From: Sporosarcina pasteurii
GTDB taxonomy: Bacteria; Bacillota; Bacilli; Bacillales_A; Planococcaceae
Reading direction: 5' to 3'
Assembly (NCBI RefSeq): GCF_041295575.1
Contig: NZ_CP160452.1
Span: 372,001-436,000 of the forward strand
DNA: 64,000 nucleotides
The notes beneath the pieces are model-generated. The model saw only the letters and a program-made list of their open reading frames with translations. It did not search any database and had not been told where the DNA came from. Both the position numbers and the translations under genes were made by a program. Every line of letters begins with the position of its first letter. Position 1 is the first letter of the stretch. This document shows positions 46,040 through 56,736 of this stretch, piece by piece.

Positions 46040-47328
46040 GTTTAAAGGACATGGAAGTCTATAAAATCAAAGGTGGAAAACGGTTACAAGGGACTGTTAA
46101 AGTGAGTGGTGCTAAAAATAGTGCAGTGGCTTTAATTCCTGCTTCGATTTTGGCAAATACTCCAGTGACAATTGAAGGTTTGCCTGAGATTTCAGATGTC
46201 CTAACTTTACAATCGCTACTTGAAGATGTAGGTGGGATTGTTACATTTGAAAACGGGGAAATGACAATTGATCCATCCAATATTGTCTCTATGCCGATGC
46301 CAAATGGAAATGTGAAGAAACTGCGCGCATCTTATTATTTAATGGGTGCAATGCTTGGGAGATTTAAAAATGCTGTTATCGGACTTCCGGGCGGCTGTCA
46401 TTTAGGACCGCGACCGATTGATCAGCATATAAAAGGATTTGAAGCACTTGGTGCAAAAGTAACGAATGAGCACGGTGCAATTTATTTACGTGCGAAAGAA
46501 TTGCGCGGTGCAAAAATTTATTTAGACTTTGCAAGTGTTGGTGCAACAATTAATATTATGCTCGCCGCTGTTTTAGCCAAAGGAACAACAACGATTGAAA
46601 ATGCGGCAAAAGAACCAGAAATTATTGATGTAGCTACTTTATTGTCCAATATGGGCGCGAATATTAAAGGTGCTGGCACCAACATCATTCGGATTGAAGG
46701 TGTAGAAGAATTACATGGCACCCGACATACGATTATTCCTGACCGTATTGAAGCGGGCACGTTTATGATTATGGCCGCTGCTGTTGGCGATGGCGTAACG
46801 ATAGATAATGTAATCCCTTTTCACGTTGAGACGCTGACGGCTAAGCTTCGAGAAATGGGTGTAGAAGTAATTGAAGAAGACGAGCGTGTGATTATCCCGA
46901 AAGCAGAAGCGTTACATAGCGTGGATGTGAAAACTCTTGTATACCCTGGTTTTCCGACCGACTTACAGCAACCTTTTTCGGTGTTATTAACGCAAGCGAC
47001 TGGCACGTCCGTCATTACGGATACAATTTATTCTGCAAGATTTAAACAAATTGACGAAATCGGTAGAATGAATGCAACGGCTCGGGTTGAAGGGCAAACG
47101 GGAATCATTACGGGCCCTAGTGAGTTACAAGCTGCAAGTGTTCGGGCAACTGATTTGCGTGCAGGTGCAGCGCTTGTTCTAGCTGGGTTGCTAGCAGACG
47201 GTGAGACTGAAATTAGGGAAATTCAACACATTGAGCGAGGCTATAGCTCATTAATCAAGAAATTACGTGGTATTGGTGCAGATATCCGTAAAGAAATTAT
47301 TACAGAAGAAGCAACAGTTAGGGAATAG
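46036..47328 (+). CDS. murAB: UDP-N-acetylglucosamine 1-carboxyvinyltransferase, second isozyme
   Basis: A 430-residue EPSP-synthase-fold enzyme that adds enolpyruvate to UDP-GlcNAc, the first committed step of peptidoglycan synthesis. The substrate motif [12 protein letters not shown] is near residue 25, the PEP-binding Cys is in [18 protein letters not shown] (about 120), and the last domain contains the [11 protein letters not shown] end. The GTG start (46036) overlaps tal and is better spaced from AAGGTAG than the ATG at 46051. Position tal-murAB-glpX identifies it as the MurAB/MurZ paralogue. Confidence 0.92.
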   Translation: MSLKDMEVYKIKGGKRLQGTVKVSGAKNSAVALIPASILANTPVTIEGLPEISDVLTLQSLLEDVGGIVTFENGEMTIDPSNIVSMPMPNGNVKKLRASYYLMGAMLGRFKNAVIGLPGGCHLGPRPIDQHIKGFEALGAKVTNEHGAIYLRAKELRGAKIYLDFASVGATINIMLAAVLAKGTTTIENAAKEPEIIDVATLLSNMGANIKGAGTNIIRIEGVEELHGTRHTIIPDRIEAGTFMIMAAAVGDGVTIDNVIPFHVETLTAKLREMGVEVIEEDERVIIPKAEALHSVDVKTLVYPGFPTDLQQPFSVLLTQATGTSVITDTIYSARFKQIDEIGRMNATARVEGQTGIITGPSELQAASVRATDLRAGAALVLAGLLADGETEIREIQHIERGYSSLIKKLRGIGADIRKEIITEEATVRE

Positions 47329-47413
47329 ACTACTATCCCCCATTAAATATCTATGACAAAATATAGAAAGTCATAGTTTGTGAATGTATCCAAAATACGG
47401 GAGGAACATATAC

Positions 47414-48379
47414 ATGGAACGCAGTTTATCGATGGAATTAGTCCGAGTTACCGAAGCGGCAGGTGTTGCGGCTGCGAGATGGATGGGACGCGGATTGAAA
47501 AATGAAGCGGACGGAGCAGCGACTGCAGCAATGCGGATGGTTTTTGATACAATTCCGATGGAAGGAACCGTTGTCATTGGTGAAGGGGAAATGGATGAAG
47601 CGCCAATGTTGTACATCGGAGAAGAACTCGGCATGGGAAATGGCCCAGCAGTTGACGTTGCGGTAGATCCATTAGAGGGAACAAGTATTGTTGCTTCCGG
47701 CGGGTGGAACGCATTGGCTGTGCTAGCAATTGCAGACCGAGGGAATTTGCTTCATGCTCCGGATATGTATATGGATAAAATCGCGGTCGGCCCTGAAGCC
47801 GTCGGGAAAGTACACATCGATGCATCGATTAAAGAAAATTTACAAGCGGTTGCCAAAGCGAAAAACAAAGATATTGAAGACGTTGTCGCTACTGTATTGA
47901 ATCGTCCGCGTCATGAAAAAATCATCGAAGAAATTCGTCAGACTGGTGCGCGTATTAAATTAATTAACGACGGTGATGTTGCCGGTGCGATAAACACGGC
48001 ATTTGGTGAAACGGGTGTCGATATTTTATTCGGACTTGGCGGGGCACCGGAAGGCGTTATCTCTGCGGTTGGATTAAAATGTCTTGGCGGAGAAATTCAA
48101 GGAAGACTTGTACCGTCAAATGATGCTGAAGTAGAAAGATGTAAGAAGATGGGCATTGATGTGAATCAAGTGCTATACATGGATGACTTTGTAAAAGGCG
48201 ACGACGCCATATTCGCCGCAACTGGTGTAACAGACGGAGAATTACTTCGAGGCGTGAGATTCACAGGCGCATACAGTGAAACACACTCGCTCGTAATGCG
48301 TTCCAAATCAGGTACAATTCGATTTGTGGAAGGGCGCCACAGTATGAAGAAAAAACCTCTACTTGTTATGCAAGAATAA
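47414..48379 (+). CDS. glpX: Class II fructose-1,6-bisphosphatase GlpX
   Basis: A 321-residue lithium-sensitive-type phosphatase of gluconeogenesis. Metal ligands appear in [16 protein letters not shown] (about 57-72) and [22 protein letters not shown] (key residues D-P-L-E-G-T). The ATG at 47414 follows GGGAGG. The product is B. subtilis YwjI-like, encoded between murAB and rho. Confidence 0.92.
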   Translation: MERSLSMELVRVTEAAGVAAARWMGRGLKNEADGAATAAMRMVFDTIPMEGTVVIGEGEMDEAPMLYIGEELGMGNGPAVDVAVDPLEGTSIVASGGWNALAVLAIADRGNLLHAPDMYMDKIAVGPEAVGKVHIDASIKENLQAVAKAKNKDIEDVVATVLNRPRHEKIIEEIRQTGARIKLINDGDVAGAINTAFGETGVDILFGLGGAPEGVISAVGLKCLGGEIQGRLVPSNDAEVERCKKMGIDVNQVLYMDDFVKGDDAIFAATGVTDGELLRGVRFTGAYSETHSLVMRSKSGTIRFVEGRHSMKKKPLLVMQE

Positions 48380-48766
48380 AAATAATCCTGCACAGCCTTC
48401 TGTTATGAAATCTTTTTGTGACAGAAGGTATCTGTGCATTGCTACGTTGCTTACCCTTAACTATTCAACAAAACCTCGTGAGTTCATTTCATTATGGCTA
48501 GTCATATTAAAAATATCCGAACATTCACATAGAGAGATTATAATTAATGATTCAAACGCGTTTTTCGTGTTGGGACGATCATTAATTACAATTAGATGTT
48601 TATTTTCTAGTAAGAATGTACAAGTTTCATTTATCTTGTCTTTGTGAAGAGGATGCTACTAAGAAGATACGAAGCATGAAGCGTGAAGTTGTTTCGTACA
48701 ATGAATATAATTTGAAATTGATTCACAGATGTATTACCTCATAAAATAAAAGAGTGGTGCCAAAAA
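48380..48766 (+). other. rho leader region with a long stem-loop
   Basis: A 387-bp gap. TGCACAG-CCTTCTGT (48389-48403) pairs with ACAGAAGG (48421-48428) and CTGTGCA (48432-48438) with a 3-base bulge; no T run follows, so it is not a simple terminator. The remainder is AT-rich without a trusted ORF. It should hold the rho promoter and any autoregulatory leader. Confidence 0.5.
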
Positions 48767-50050
48767 ATGACAACATTAACAATGTCAGCGCTAGAAAATA
48801 TGACTTTAAAGGAGTTATATGAGCATGCGCGACAATTTAAAATATCCTATTATGCTAAAATGACGAAGAAAGAGCTTATATTTGCAATTTTGAAACAGCG
48901 CGCTGAACAAGAAGGATTCTTCTTTATGGACGGCGTGCTAGAAATTATTCAATCAGAAGGATACGGATTTTTACGTCCAATCAATTATTCTTCGAGTTCC
49001 GAGGACATTTATATTTCCGCATCTCAAATCCGCCGTTTTGACTTAAGAAATGGGGACAGGGTTGCAGGGAAAGTAAGACCTCCAAAAGAATCGGAACGTT
49101 ACTACGGTTTATTACAAGTTGAAGCAGTCAACGGAGAGAACCCCGATGATGCGCGAAATCGAGTTCATTTCCCAGCGCTAACACCGCTTTATCCGGACCG
49201 TCAAATTAAATTAGAAACAAGTCCAACAAAACTATCTACTAGAATTATGGACCTCGTTGCTCCAGTTGGTTTCGGCCAACGTGGACTAATTGTTGCCCCG
49301 CCTAAAGCAGGTAAAACAATGCTATTAAAAGAAATTGCCAACTCAATTACAACCAACCATCCTGAAACAGAACTTATCGTATTACTTATTGATGAACGAC
49401 CTGAAGAAGTGACTGATATCGAAAGGTCAGTTAAAGCGGATGTCGTCAGTTCAACATTTGATGAACTACCAGAAAATCATATTAAAGTAGCTGAACTTGT
49501 TTTGGAACGTGCGATGCGACTCGTTGAACATAAAAAAGATGTCGTCATTTTAATGGATTCCATTACGAGGCTTGCGCGTGCTTACAACCTTGTCATTCCT
49601 CCAAGTGGTCGAACGTTATCAGGGGGAATTGACCCAGCTGCATTCCACCGACCTAAACGATTCTTCGGTGCAGCACGTAATTTAGAAGAGGGTGGAAGTT
49701 TAACAATCTTAGCGACAGCACTCGTTGAAACGGGATCTCGAATGGATGAAGTCATTTATGAAGAGTTTAAGGGGACTGGAAACCAAGAACTTCACTTAGA
49801 CCGTCATCTTTCTGAGCGCCGTATATTCCCAGCACTCGATATCCGTCGATCTGGTACAAGAAAAGAAGAGTTACTCCTTCCGAAAGAACAGCTTGATAAA
49901 CTATGGGCCATTCGAAAAACATTTTCCGACGCACCTGACTTTGTGGAGCGTTTCTTGAAGAAGTTACGCCAAGCTAAAACGAATGAAGAGTTTTTCGAAA
50001 AACTAAATTCCGAAATGAAAGCACATCGTAACGGTAAAGGTTTATTATAA
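48767..50050 (+). CDS. rho: Transcription termination factor Rho
   Basis: A 427-residue hexameric RNA helicase. Domains: N-terminal helix bundle (1-45), cold-shock-like RNA-binding domain (about 50-125; [32 protein letters not shown]) and RecA-type ATPase with Walker A APPKAGKT (about 176-183) and [16 protein letters not shown]. Ends transcripts at C-rich, unstructured sites. Followed by an intrinsic terminator, then rpmE, as in B. subtilis. Confidence 0.97.
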   Translation: MTTLTMSALENMTLKELYEHARQFKISYYAKMTKKELIFAILKQRAEQEGFFFMDGVLEIIQSEGYGFLRPINYSSSSEDIYISASQIRRFDLRNGDRVAGKVRPPKESERYYGLLQVEAVNGENPDDARNRVHFPALTPLYPDRQIKLETSPTKLSTRIMDLVAPVGFGQRGLIVAPPKAGKTMLLKEIANSITTNHPETELIVLLIDERPEEVTDIERSVKADVVSSTFDELPENHIKVAELVLERAMRLVEHKKDVVILMDSITRLARAYNLVIPPSGRTLSGGIDPAAFHRPKRFFGAARNLEEGGSLTILATALVETGSRMDEVIYEEFKGTGNQELHLDRHLSERRIFPALDIRRSGTRKEELLLPKEQLDKLWAIRKTFSDAPDFVERFLKKLRQAKTNEEFFEKLNSEMKAHRNGKGLL

Positions 50051-50053
50051 AAG

Positions 50054-50095
50054 AAAAGCGCGATTACTCTAATTTGAGTTAGTTGCGCTTTTTTT
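50054..50095 (+). terminator. Terminator after rho
   Basis: AAAAGCGC (50054-50061) pairs with GCGCTTTT (50085-50092), with an inner ACTC/GAGT stem, and ends in a seven-T run. Confidence 0.85.
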
Positions 50096-50307
50096 AGGTT
50101 AGAAACGCGTGGAATGAGTGAACTAACATGAAATGGATAAACCAAATCCAATCCAAAGGTTGCACATTAGAGGCGAATTTGTTATAATTTTTGAGGTATC
50201 GTAAAAACGATCTGCTGCATATACGGCTGGCTTATTCGGGTCGTGTAAGGCATCAGTCTTATAAAAAATTCTGTTCCAGATGGTTCAGAGCGAGAGGAGC
50301 GAGATTG

Positions 50308-50529
50308 ATGAAGGCAGGAATTCATCCAGATTACAAACAAGCAACAGTATCTTGTTCATGTGGAAACACATTTGAAACAGGTTCTGTAAAAGAGGACATC
50401 CGTGTTGAAGTTTGTTCAGAATGTCACCCATTCTACACTGGACGCCAAAAATTTGCTGCAGCGGACGGCCGTGTCGACCGTTTCAACAAAAAATATGGCC
50501 TCAAAGAAGAAGGACGCGACGAAGAATAA
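50308..50529 (+). CDS. rpmE: Ribosomal protein L31, zinc-binding type
   Basis: A 73-residue L31 with the zinc set CSC (about 16-18) and CSEC (about 36-39), so it is the zinc-containing (C+) form rather than the zinc-independent YtiA form. It binds the large subunit and bridges to the small subunit. GAGAGGAG precedes the ATG at 50308; the longer frame is non-coding leader. The acidic tail EEGRDEE is slightly longer than in B. subtilis. Confidence 0.95.
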   Translation: MKAGIHPDYKQATVSCSCGNTFETGSVKEDIRVEVCSECHPFYTGRQKFAAADGRVDRFNKKYGLKEEGRDEE

Positions 50530-50540
50530 TAGCTTCAATG

Positions 50541-50584
50541 AAAATACCCGTCTAGGTGTGAAGAGCACCAGGCGGGTATTTTCT
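50541..50584 (+). terminator. Terminator after rpmE
   Basis: A long imperfect stem: AAAATACCCG-TCT-AGGTG (50541-50558) with CACC-AGGCGGGTATTTT (50565-50582), G-T pairs included. The 245 bases from here to tdk hold the tdk promoter region and no other gene. Confidence 0.85.
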
Positions 50585-50829
50585 GTTCATTGTCAAAATG
50601 GGAAATAGAGTGTGTAGAATTGTGCTGCTTACACATCCTTTCTTTGTGAGGATTAACCGAAGTAGATGTTTAGTGTCGTTTTATTGCAAAGAATAGGTAG
50701 CGTTTTTGGTACGCATGTAAATTGATGCCCGAAAAACTATGCCATGTCACCCATTCGCTTACAATATTAATTGGATTTTATTATGCAAATATGCATTTAC
50801 ATATTATTTTTAGGAAAGGTGAGAGCAGG

Positions 50830-51435
50830 ATGTACGCAACAGTTCAAGGAGGATGGATTGAAGTTATTTGCGGAAGTATGTTTTCTGGGAAGTCAGAAGA
50901 ACTTATCCGTCGAATTAAGCGCGCGCAATTTGCCAAACAACAAATTGCCGTATTTAAACCAGAAATCGATAATCGATATAGCAATGAAGCGGTAGTGAGC
51001 CATAATGGAACGAAAGTGATCGCCATTCCTGTTGCAAGTTCAGCCCATATTAAAGAATTCAACAAAGAAGGATATGACATCATCGCGATAGATGAAGCGC
51101 AATTTTTTGATGATGAAATCGTTGAAACGGTCATGGAACTTGCCGATGAAGGATACCGTGTCATCCTCGCGGGGCTCGATCAAGATTTCCGCGGAGAACC
51201 ATTTGGTCCGATGCCTCGACTCATGGCAGTCGCCGAACTCGTCACGAAATTACAAGCCGTATGCACAGTCTGCGGGTCGCCCGCAAGTCGAACCCAGCGA
51301 CTGATTAATGGTGTTCCAGCTGGTTATGATGACCCAGTCATCCTAGTTGGCGCTTCCGAGGCATACGAAGCAAGATGCCGCAAACATCACGAAGTCCCAA
51401 ATGGCGTATCCGTCGCAGCTACGCTAAATAAATAA
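50830..51435 (+). CDS. tdk: Thymidine kinase (TK1 type)
   Basis: A 201-residue type II thymidine kinase. The P-loop is [14 protein letters not shown] (about 14-27), the Asp of [11 protein letters not shown] is the Walker B, and a zinc lasso is present (CTVCGSPA and ARCRKHH). It phosphorylates thymidine in nucleoside salvage. The ATG at 50830 follows AAAGGTGAG; the longer frame lacks a start signal. Followed by its own terminator. Confidence 0.94.
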   Translation: MYATVQGGWIEVICGSMFSGKSEELIRRIKRAQFAKQQIAVFKPEIDNRYSNEAVVSHNGTKVIAIPVASSAHIKEFNKEGYDIIAIDEAQFFDDEIVETVMELADEGYRVILAGLDQDFRGEPFGPMPRLMAVAELVTKLQAVCTVCGSPASRTQRLINGVPAGYDDPVILVGASEAYEARCRKHHEVPNGVSVAATLNK

Positions 51436-51445
51436 ACGCATGCCG

Positions 51446-51472
51446 CCCATTCGATTAAGTGAATGGGTTTTT
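51446..51472 (+). terminator. Terminator after tdk
   Basis: CCCATTC (51446-51452) pairs with GAATGGG (51461-51467) and is followed by five Ts. The 200 bases before prfA contain no gene. Confidence 0.75.
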
Positions 51473-51676
51473 GATTTTTAGTGGCAATGCGCGAACTTGG
51501 AAGTTAAGTCACGTTAATTCGAAAGAATGCAACGCTTTCGCAAAAGTACACAACCTACCCAGAAAAATCTACAGCGGAAATCCATCATTTCCGTCATAAC
51601 AGAGAAAAAACTGTATTTACTCGTGAAATTACCGTACAATAAACATACAAATCAGTGTTAGAATGAGGTGCCTACT

Positions 51677-52753
51677 ATGTTTGAACGACTTCAAATTGTA
51701 GAAGATCGATATGAACAATTGAATGAATTGTTGAGTGATCCGGATGTCGTGAGTGATGCAACAAAACTTCGCGATTATTCAAAGGAACAATCAGGTTTAC
51801 AGGAGACGGTTGATGTATTCCGTGAATATAAAAGAGTGATTGAAGAGCGAGATAGTGCAAAAAGTTTACTTGAAGAGTCACTGGATGATGAAATGAAAGA
51901 ACTTGTGACGCTTGAGATTTCAGAACTCGAAGAACAAATTGAACCGTTAGAAGAAAAGCTCAGAATTTTACTCATTCCGAAAGACCCGAATGATGATAAA
52001 AACGTCATCATGGAAGTTCGGGGTGCTGCCGGAGGAGATGAAGCGGCTTTATTTGCGGGGAATCTCTATAGAATGTACAGTCGCTATGCGGAAATGAACA
52101 ACTGGAAGATAGAAGTCATTGATTCATCGCCGACTGAATTAGGCGGTTTTAAAGAAATTATTTTCATGATTACCGGGAATGGTGCTTATTCAAGATTAAA
52201 ATTTGAAAACGGCGCGCACCGTGTTCAAAGAGTTCCTGAAACTGAGTCAGGTGGCAGAACGCATACGTCAACGGCTACGGTGGCTTGTTTACCGGAAGCG
52301 GAAGATGTCGACATTGAAATTCTTCGAGAAGATTTAAAAATTGATACGTATCGTTCAAGTGGTGCAGGTGGTCAGCACGTAAACACAACAGACTCTGCTG
52401 TTCGTATTACCCACTTGCCAACGGGAATTGTTGTCTCCATGCAGGATGAGAAATCACAAATTAAAAATCGTGAAAAAGCGATGAAAGTCTTAAAAGCGCG
52501 TGTCTATGATGCAGCACAACAAGAGGCGCAAGCAGAATATGCCGCGACCCGTAAGTCTGCGGTTGGAACAGGGGATCGCTCGGAAAGAATTCGAACGTAT
52601 AACTACCCGCAAAACCGTGTTACAGATCACCGCATCGGATTAACCATTCAAAAGCTTGATCAAATAATTGACGGTAGTCTCGATGAAATCATTGATGCGC
52701 TCATTATTGAAGATCAAGCACATCGTTTGGAAAGTTTGAACACAAATGACTGA
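51677..52753 (+). CDS. prfA: Peptide chain release factor 1
   Basis: A 358-residue class I release factor reading UAA and UAG. The anticodon-mimic loop is [19 protein letters not shown] (PET, as in Bacilli RF1, not the SPF of RF2) and the peptidyl-tRNA hydrolysis motif is [18 protein letters not shown] (about 229-246). The ATG at 51677, with GAGGTG upstream, is preferred to one in-frame start 3 codons earlier. prmC, whose product methylates the GGQ Gln, overlaps its end by 8 bases. Confidence 0.96.
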   Translation: MFERLQIVEDRYEQLNELLSDPDVVSDATKLRDYSKEQSGLQETVDVFREYKRVIEERDSAKSLLEESLDDEMKELVTLEISELEEQIEPLEEKLRILLIPKDPNDDKNVIMEVRGAAGGDEAALFAGNLYRMYSRYAEMNNWKIEVIDSSPTELGGFKEIIFMITGNGAYSRLKFENGAHRVQRVPETESGGRTHTSTATVACLPEAEDVDIEILREDLKIDTYRSSGAGGQHVNTTDSAVRITHLPTGIVVSMQDEKSQIKNREKAMKVLKARVYDAAQQEAQAEYAATRKSAVGTGDRSERIRTYNYPQNRVTDHRIGLTIQKLDQIIDGSLDEIIDALIIEDQAHRLESLNTND

Positions 52754-53600
52754 ACGTATTTATGAGGCCCAACATAGGGCTTTTTCTTTATTGGAGGAAA
52801 AAGGGTTAGATGCAGGAGCAATCAGATTTTTAATGGAACATATCACAGGATTCTCCCACGCATCGCTTTTAGCCAATATGAGAACATATCTTACTGAGGA
52901 GCAACATCATCGCTTTTGGCAGAAAGTTGATGAGTTGCTAGAAGGGAAACCTGTTCAATATGTAATCGGTCATGAAGTTTTCTACGGAAGAACGTTTCAG
53001 GTTAATGAAAATGTATTGATTCCACGTCCGGAAACGGAAGAGTTAATTGTAGAAGCGCTAAAGCGAATGAAAAAGCTATTCGGAGAATCAAACCCCACTG
53101 TTGCCGATATTGGTACTGGGAGTGGAGCAATCGCAATTACGATGAAATTGGAAAGCCCTCAGCTGGAAGTAACTGCAACAGATATTAGTGAATCAGCATT
53201 GCGAGTGGCAAAGCAAAATGCAACCGAACTCGGTGCGGCCATCGATTTTAAGCAAGGTGATTTAACTGAACCACTTGCACATAAAACTTGGGATGTTGTG
53301 TTATCGAATCCACCTTATATCGCGCGAAGTGAAGCCTCTGAAATGACGGACACAGTTTTAGACTATGAACCACATCGCGCTTTATTTGCGGAGGAAGATG
53401 GGCTTTATTGCTATCGGAAGCTAGCTGAGCAACTTCCGAAACTGATGAACAAGCCTGGTCTGATCGGTGTTGAATTTGGACATGCGCAAGGACGGGCTGT
53501 TTATCATTTGTTTAGCGAATCATTTCCAAATGCTGTGATAGAGACGGTTAAAGATATTAATGGAAAAGATCGAATGCTATTTTGTGAGATTCGTGAATAA
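52746..53600 (+). CDS. prmC: Release factor glutamine methyltransferase PrmC
   Basis: A 284-residue SAM-dependent methyltransferase that N5-methylates the Gln of the GGQ motif in release factors. The N-terminal helical recognition domain (1-75) is followed by [12 protein letters not shown], the SAM loop [12 protein letters not shown] (about 119-130) and the catalytic NPPY (about 187-190). It overlaps prfA, its substrate gene. Confidence 0.95.
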   Translation: MTERIYEAQHRAFSLLEEKGLDAGAIRFLMEHITGFSHASLLANMRTYLTEEQHHRFWQKVDELLEGKPVQYVIGHEVFYGRTFQVNENVLIPRPETEELIVEALKRMKKLFGESNPTVADIGTGSGAIAITMKLESPQLEVTATDISESALRVAKQNATELGAAIDFKQGDLTEPLAHKTWDVVLSNPPYIARSEASEMTDTVLDYEPHRALFAEEDGLYCYRKLAEQLPKLMNKPGLIGVEFGHAQGRAVYHLFSESFPNAVIETVKDINGKDRMLFCEIRE

Positions 53601-53643
53601 AACTCGTAATCGGTGGTAACAATGTTTGTAGGAGGAGATAGAC

Positions 53644-54207
53644 ATGTTACCAGATTACGAGATTATAAAAAACAACCGACCAAAACATAAAATAATTGCA
53701 TTCCTTGAATTTGTACTTATTCTGATTATTTTTCAATCCGCCATTATGTTATTAACTGGTGGACCTAGTGAAGAAGCAATTCAATTTAGGATTTTAGCGC
53801 ATTCAAATACAGAAAAAGATCAATTAGAAAAGCAGGAAATTCAACAAGAAATTGCACCACTTATTCAAAATGCAATCGCAACATCAGATTCGAATGATGA
53901 GCTTGTGGATAACTTTAAGCAATTGGAACCAGAAATTATTGCGATTGCGAATAACATTGTACAAAATAAAACGGTTTCATTAGAAAGAAAAGATGCAATC
54001 ATTCCGCCGAAAAGATCGGGGTTTTATATTCAACCACAAGCGTCGTATGATGCATATATATTAACAATTGGAAGTGGGCGTGGAGATAATTTCTGGTGTT
54101 CATTATTCCCAAATGTCTGTTTTCCGGAAAAAGAAGAGAAGAATGAAAAAGAGGAAGAAAAAGTAACTTTCTTTGTATGGGAGTGGATAAAAGGGCTCTT
54201 TTCATAA
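53644..54207 (+). CDS. spoIIR: Stage II sporulation protein R
   Basis: A 187-residue secreted forespore signal that activates SpoIIGA processing of pro-sigma-E. An N-terminal membrane/signal segment (about 18-38) is followed by IQFRILAHSNTEKDQLEKQE, and the C-terminal core YDAYILTIGSGRGDNFWCSL with the CF pair FPNVCF, as in SpoIIR. The tail is acidic/hydrophobic (EKVTFFVWEWIKGLF). The usual ywkF is missing before it; TAGGAGG gives the ATG. Expression by sigma-F is expected but no promoter was picked. Confidence 0.88.
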   Translation: MLPDYEIIKNNRPKHKIIAFLEFVLILIIFQSAIMLLTGGPSEEAIQFRILAHSNTEKDQLEKQEIQQEIAPLIQNAIATSDSNDELVDNFKQLEPEIIAIANNIVQNKTVSLERKDAIIPPKRSGFYIQPQASYDAYILTIGSGRGDNFWCSLFPNVCFPEKEEKNEKEEEKVTFFVWEWIKGLFS

Positions 54208-54339
54208 AAGTTACTCACAGGTAATTGTGGATAAGTCGCATGAATTGTGTATAAAGGGGATTTATTAAATGAAAACGATCGTCACAATAGTGGATAACTC
54301 TATGGATAACGAACGAGAATATCAACAAGCTGTGGATAT
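54182..54339. promoter_or_regulatory. DnaA-box cluster at the spoIIR-tsaC junction
   Basis: Six 9-mers in one orientation match the DnaA box (TTATCCACA on the minus strand): AGTGGATAA (54182), TGTGGATAA (54226, perfect), TGTGTATAA (54246, TTATACACA), AGTGGATAA (54289), TATGGATAA (54301) and TGTGGATAT (54331). They cover the promoter and first codons of the ywlC-type gene. B. subtilis has a DnaA-binding cluster at ywlC too. Confidence 0.75.
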
Positions 54340-55297
54340 GTTGAGTGCCGGGGAAGTTGTTGCCTTTCCAACTGAAACTGTCTATGGCTTGGGAGCGGTA
54401 GCGACCAACGAAAAAGCGGTTGAGAAAATATTTCAAGCGAAAGGTCGACCTTCAGACAATCCATTGATTGTACATATCGGCACGCAAGGAGAAGTTGCGC
54501 ATTATGCGAAAAGCATTTCATTAGAAGCAAAGCAGCTTATGAAAGCTTTCTGGCCAGGTCCATTAACATTGGTGTTCGAGCAAATTCCGCATATCGTTGC
54601 GCCAAACGTTACGCCAGGTGTAACAACGGTTGGTATTCGTATGCCGGACCACCCAGTGGCACTTCGTTTACTTCAAACATTGAAATTGCCGCTTGCTGCA
54701 CCAAGTGCGAATCGGAGTGGAAAGCCGAGTCCGACCGAAGCGCTGCATGTTAAAAAAGATTTAAATGGACGCATTCCACTCATTTTGGATGGTGGACAAA
54801 CTGGGGTAGGGCTTGAATCTACGGTAATCGATATGACTTCAACGCCTCCTGTTATTTTAAGACCCGGTGGCATTACCAAAGATATGATTGAAGCTGTCAT
54901 TGGTCCTGTTGAAACTGCGCATGGACTTAAAACGGCAGAGGCTCCGCGTTCGCCGGGGATGAAATATGCCCACTATGCACCAGAGGCACCGCTTTTTATT
55001 ATCGAAGCAAATCAGGAGAAAATTAAAGAAGCAGTAACGGCTATCCAAAAAGAAGGTCAGAAAGTGGCGGTTATCGGTCCGAATGATTTAAACATGACAG
55101 CAGCCGATTGGTATTTCGCGATTGGCGCCAATACGAATGTAGAAGAGATGGCTGCGAATTTATACAAAGCGCTTAGACAGTGCGATACAACGGAAGCGGA
55201 TCTTATCCTTGCGGTAGAGACGAATTTGGAAGGGGTCGGAGAAGCGTTTATGAACCGGCTACTAAAAGCCGCGGATGGTAGACGATATGATGTGTAA
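54269..55297 (+). CDS. ywlC: L-threonylcarbamoyladenylate synthase (TsaC2/Sua5 type, YwlC)
   Basis: A 342-residue Sua5-type enzyme: YrdC domain (about 20-205, with VVAFPTETVYGLGAVAT, KGRPSDNPLIVHI and APSANRSGKPSPT) plus a C-terminal Sua5 domain (from about 230). It makes threonylcarbamoyl-AMP from Thr, bicarbonate and ATP for the t6A37 modification of ANN-decoding tRNAs. AAAGGGG precedes the ATG. The promoter and first codons lie in the DnaA-box cluster. Confidence 0.93.
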   Translation: MKTIVTIVDNSMDNEREYQQAVDMLSAGEVVAFPTETVYGLGAVATNEKAVEKIFQAKGRPSDNPLIVHIGTQGEVAHYAKSISLEAKQLMKAFWPGPLTLVFEQIPHIVAPNVTPGVTTVGIRMPDHPVALRLLQTLKLPLAAPSANRSGKPSPTEALHVKKDLNGRIPLILDGGQTGVGLESTVIDMTSTPPVILRPGGITKDMIEAVIGPVETAHGLKTAEAPRSPGMKYAHYAPEAPLFIIEANQEKIKEAVTAIQKEGQKVAVIGPNDLNMTAADWYFAIGANTNVEEMAANLYKALRQCDTTEADLILAVETNLEGVGEAFMNRLLKAADGRRYDV

Positions 55298-55358
55298 CTA
55301 GAATATGTGAAAAATTCTCTGCATACGATAGATGGACGTTATGCAGGGAGGTTTTACT

Positions 55359-55862
55359 GTGGAAGAGTTGTTTGCAGCGAGTGTTACTACGCTTGATATT
55401 ATCGTAGTTTATGTTTTGCTTCGCGTGAAGGGGAGAAGACTCGTACTTGCTTTGTGGACTGGATTTCTCAATATCATGCTCCCGTTACTTGGTTTTATGA
55501 TGGGAGAATTATCGGCAACGATCTTTGCGGATTGGAGCGTACTCTTGTCAGGCGTAATTTTAAGTCTTATTGGGCTACATATGCTATTGCAAGATAATAA
55601 TGAACAATCGACGATAATCAAGCTACACCCTGCGTTTATTGCGCTTGTTGTCAGTATAGATGCCTTTTCTGTAAGTGTGACATTCGGAATGTTACAGTTA
55701 AATAAATTACTATATATTATGGCCTCTGGAATTTTCGCTTTCGTTTTCTCGCTTGTAGCCCTTTATTTTCAAAAGAAACTGGGGGTTAAAAATGGGAATA
55801 GGATTAGGCAATTCGCAGGGGTGTCGTTGCTTATCATGGGGATTTTGTCGTGCATTCGTTGA
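55359..55862 (+). CDS. mntP: MntP-family manganese efflux-like membrane protein (YwlD)
   Basis: A 167-residue protein with about six helices in two homologous halves. Family Asp residues are visible in VTTLDIIVVYVLLR and VVSIDAFSVSVTFGML. MntP exports Mn2+. The GTG at 55359 is preferred because GGGAGG lies 6 bases before it; ATGs at 55332 and 55341 lie in the leader. It lies between ywlC and ywlE as in B. subtilis. Confidence 0.85.
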   Translation: MEELFAASVTTLDIIVVYVLLRVKGRRLVLALWTGFLNIMLPLLGFMMGELSATIFADWSVLLSGVILSLIGLHMLLQDNNEQSTIIKLHPAFIALVVSIDAFSVSVTFGMLQLNKLLYIMASGIFAFVFSLVALYFQKKLGVKNGNRIRQFAGVSLLIMGILSCIR

Positions 55863-55919
55863 ATTTAACAATGCCTATGTTCATAAAAATCAGTTATTCT
55901 AGTAAAGAAGGGGATATAT

Positions 55920-56360
55920 ATGAATATTTATTTAATTTGTACTGGAAATACTTGTAGAAGTCCGATGGCGGAAGCGATATTACGGTCAAAAAATATGAAA
56001 AATGTCCATGTACGTTCTGCTGGAATCCATGCGATGGATGGAATCCCGATTGCGGAAAATGCGAAAACCCTGATTGAAAGAGCGGACATGCCTTATACTG
56101 CAACTTCAAAATCCGTTACAGCGGATGATGTTGCATGGGCGGATTTTATATTGACAATGACTGACGCTCATAAACGGATGCTGCGCACTTTTTTTCCAGA
56201 CGAAATAAATAAAATCCACACGTTAAAAGGTTTTTTAGAGCTTGGTGGAAATGAAGATGTTTATGATCCGTTTGGTGGAAATCTTGATACATATGATCAA
56301 ACGTTTACTGAACTATCAAAACTCATGGAGGTCCTCGAACGTAAATTGACAAGGGGATGA
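55920..56360 (+). CDS. ywlE: Protein-arginine phosphatase YwlE
   Basis: A 146-residue low-molecular-weight phosphatase. The P-loop CTGNTCRSPM has Cys7 and Arg13, and Thr11 is the residue that favours phosphoarginine over phosphotyrosine. The general acid Asp is in YDPFGGNLDTY (about residue 118). It reverses McsB arginine phosphorylation in protein quality control. Confidence 0.93.
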   Translation: MNIYLICTGNTCRSPMAEAILRSKNMKNVHVRSAGIHAMDGIPIAENAKTLIERADMPYTATSKSVTADDVAWADFILTMTDAHKRMLRTFFPDEINKIHTLKGFLELGGNEDVYDPFGGNLDTYDQTFTELSKLMEVLERKLTRG

Positions 56361-56736
56361 AGACTCGAGTCACTCGTAAATTTAAGTGCACAATAGACAT
56401 ACACTAAGCGTACAATTAGCAAGAATAGCCCTGGCTGTTTTTTTAACGATGTAAGTGGTAAAATGAATTTAATCAATTTCATGATTGCATATTTAAATCC
56501 GAACGTTTATTATTAAGTTGAATCAATCGTTCGTTGGCGTTGTGTTTTTATTTGATGATTGAAGTCAAGTTAAACATGGTTCATACCTTTTGCGCGTCAA
56601 TAAGTTGCATCTAGATGCCAATTGTTCGCATAAAGCGTCTTCTTAGCGTGTTGAATGACTTTGTTCGGGTTTCAAGGCTATTCTCTTCATTGTGGAATTG
56701 ACTCAATTATGAATAAATTAGAAAGAAGGTAGCTCA
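56361..56736. other. 376-bp intergenic region between ywlE and rpiB
   Basis: ywlE and ywlF are close in B. subtilis, so this gap is unusually large. I see a weak hairpin AGCC/GGCT with seven Ts at about 56427-56443 (possible ywlE terminator) and a motif TCAATTTCATGATT at 56470 that resembles the end of the palindrome at 43625. No ORF is convincing. Confidence 0.45.

Noticed and set aside
54182-54339. Chromosomal replication origin
   Set aside because: DnaA boxes cluster here but there is no dnaA/dnaN, no AT-rich unwinding element, and B. subtilis has a non-origin DnaA cluster at the same gene.
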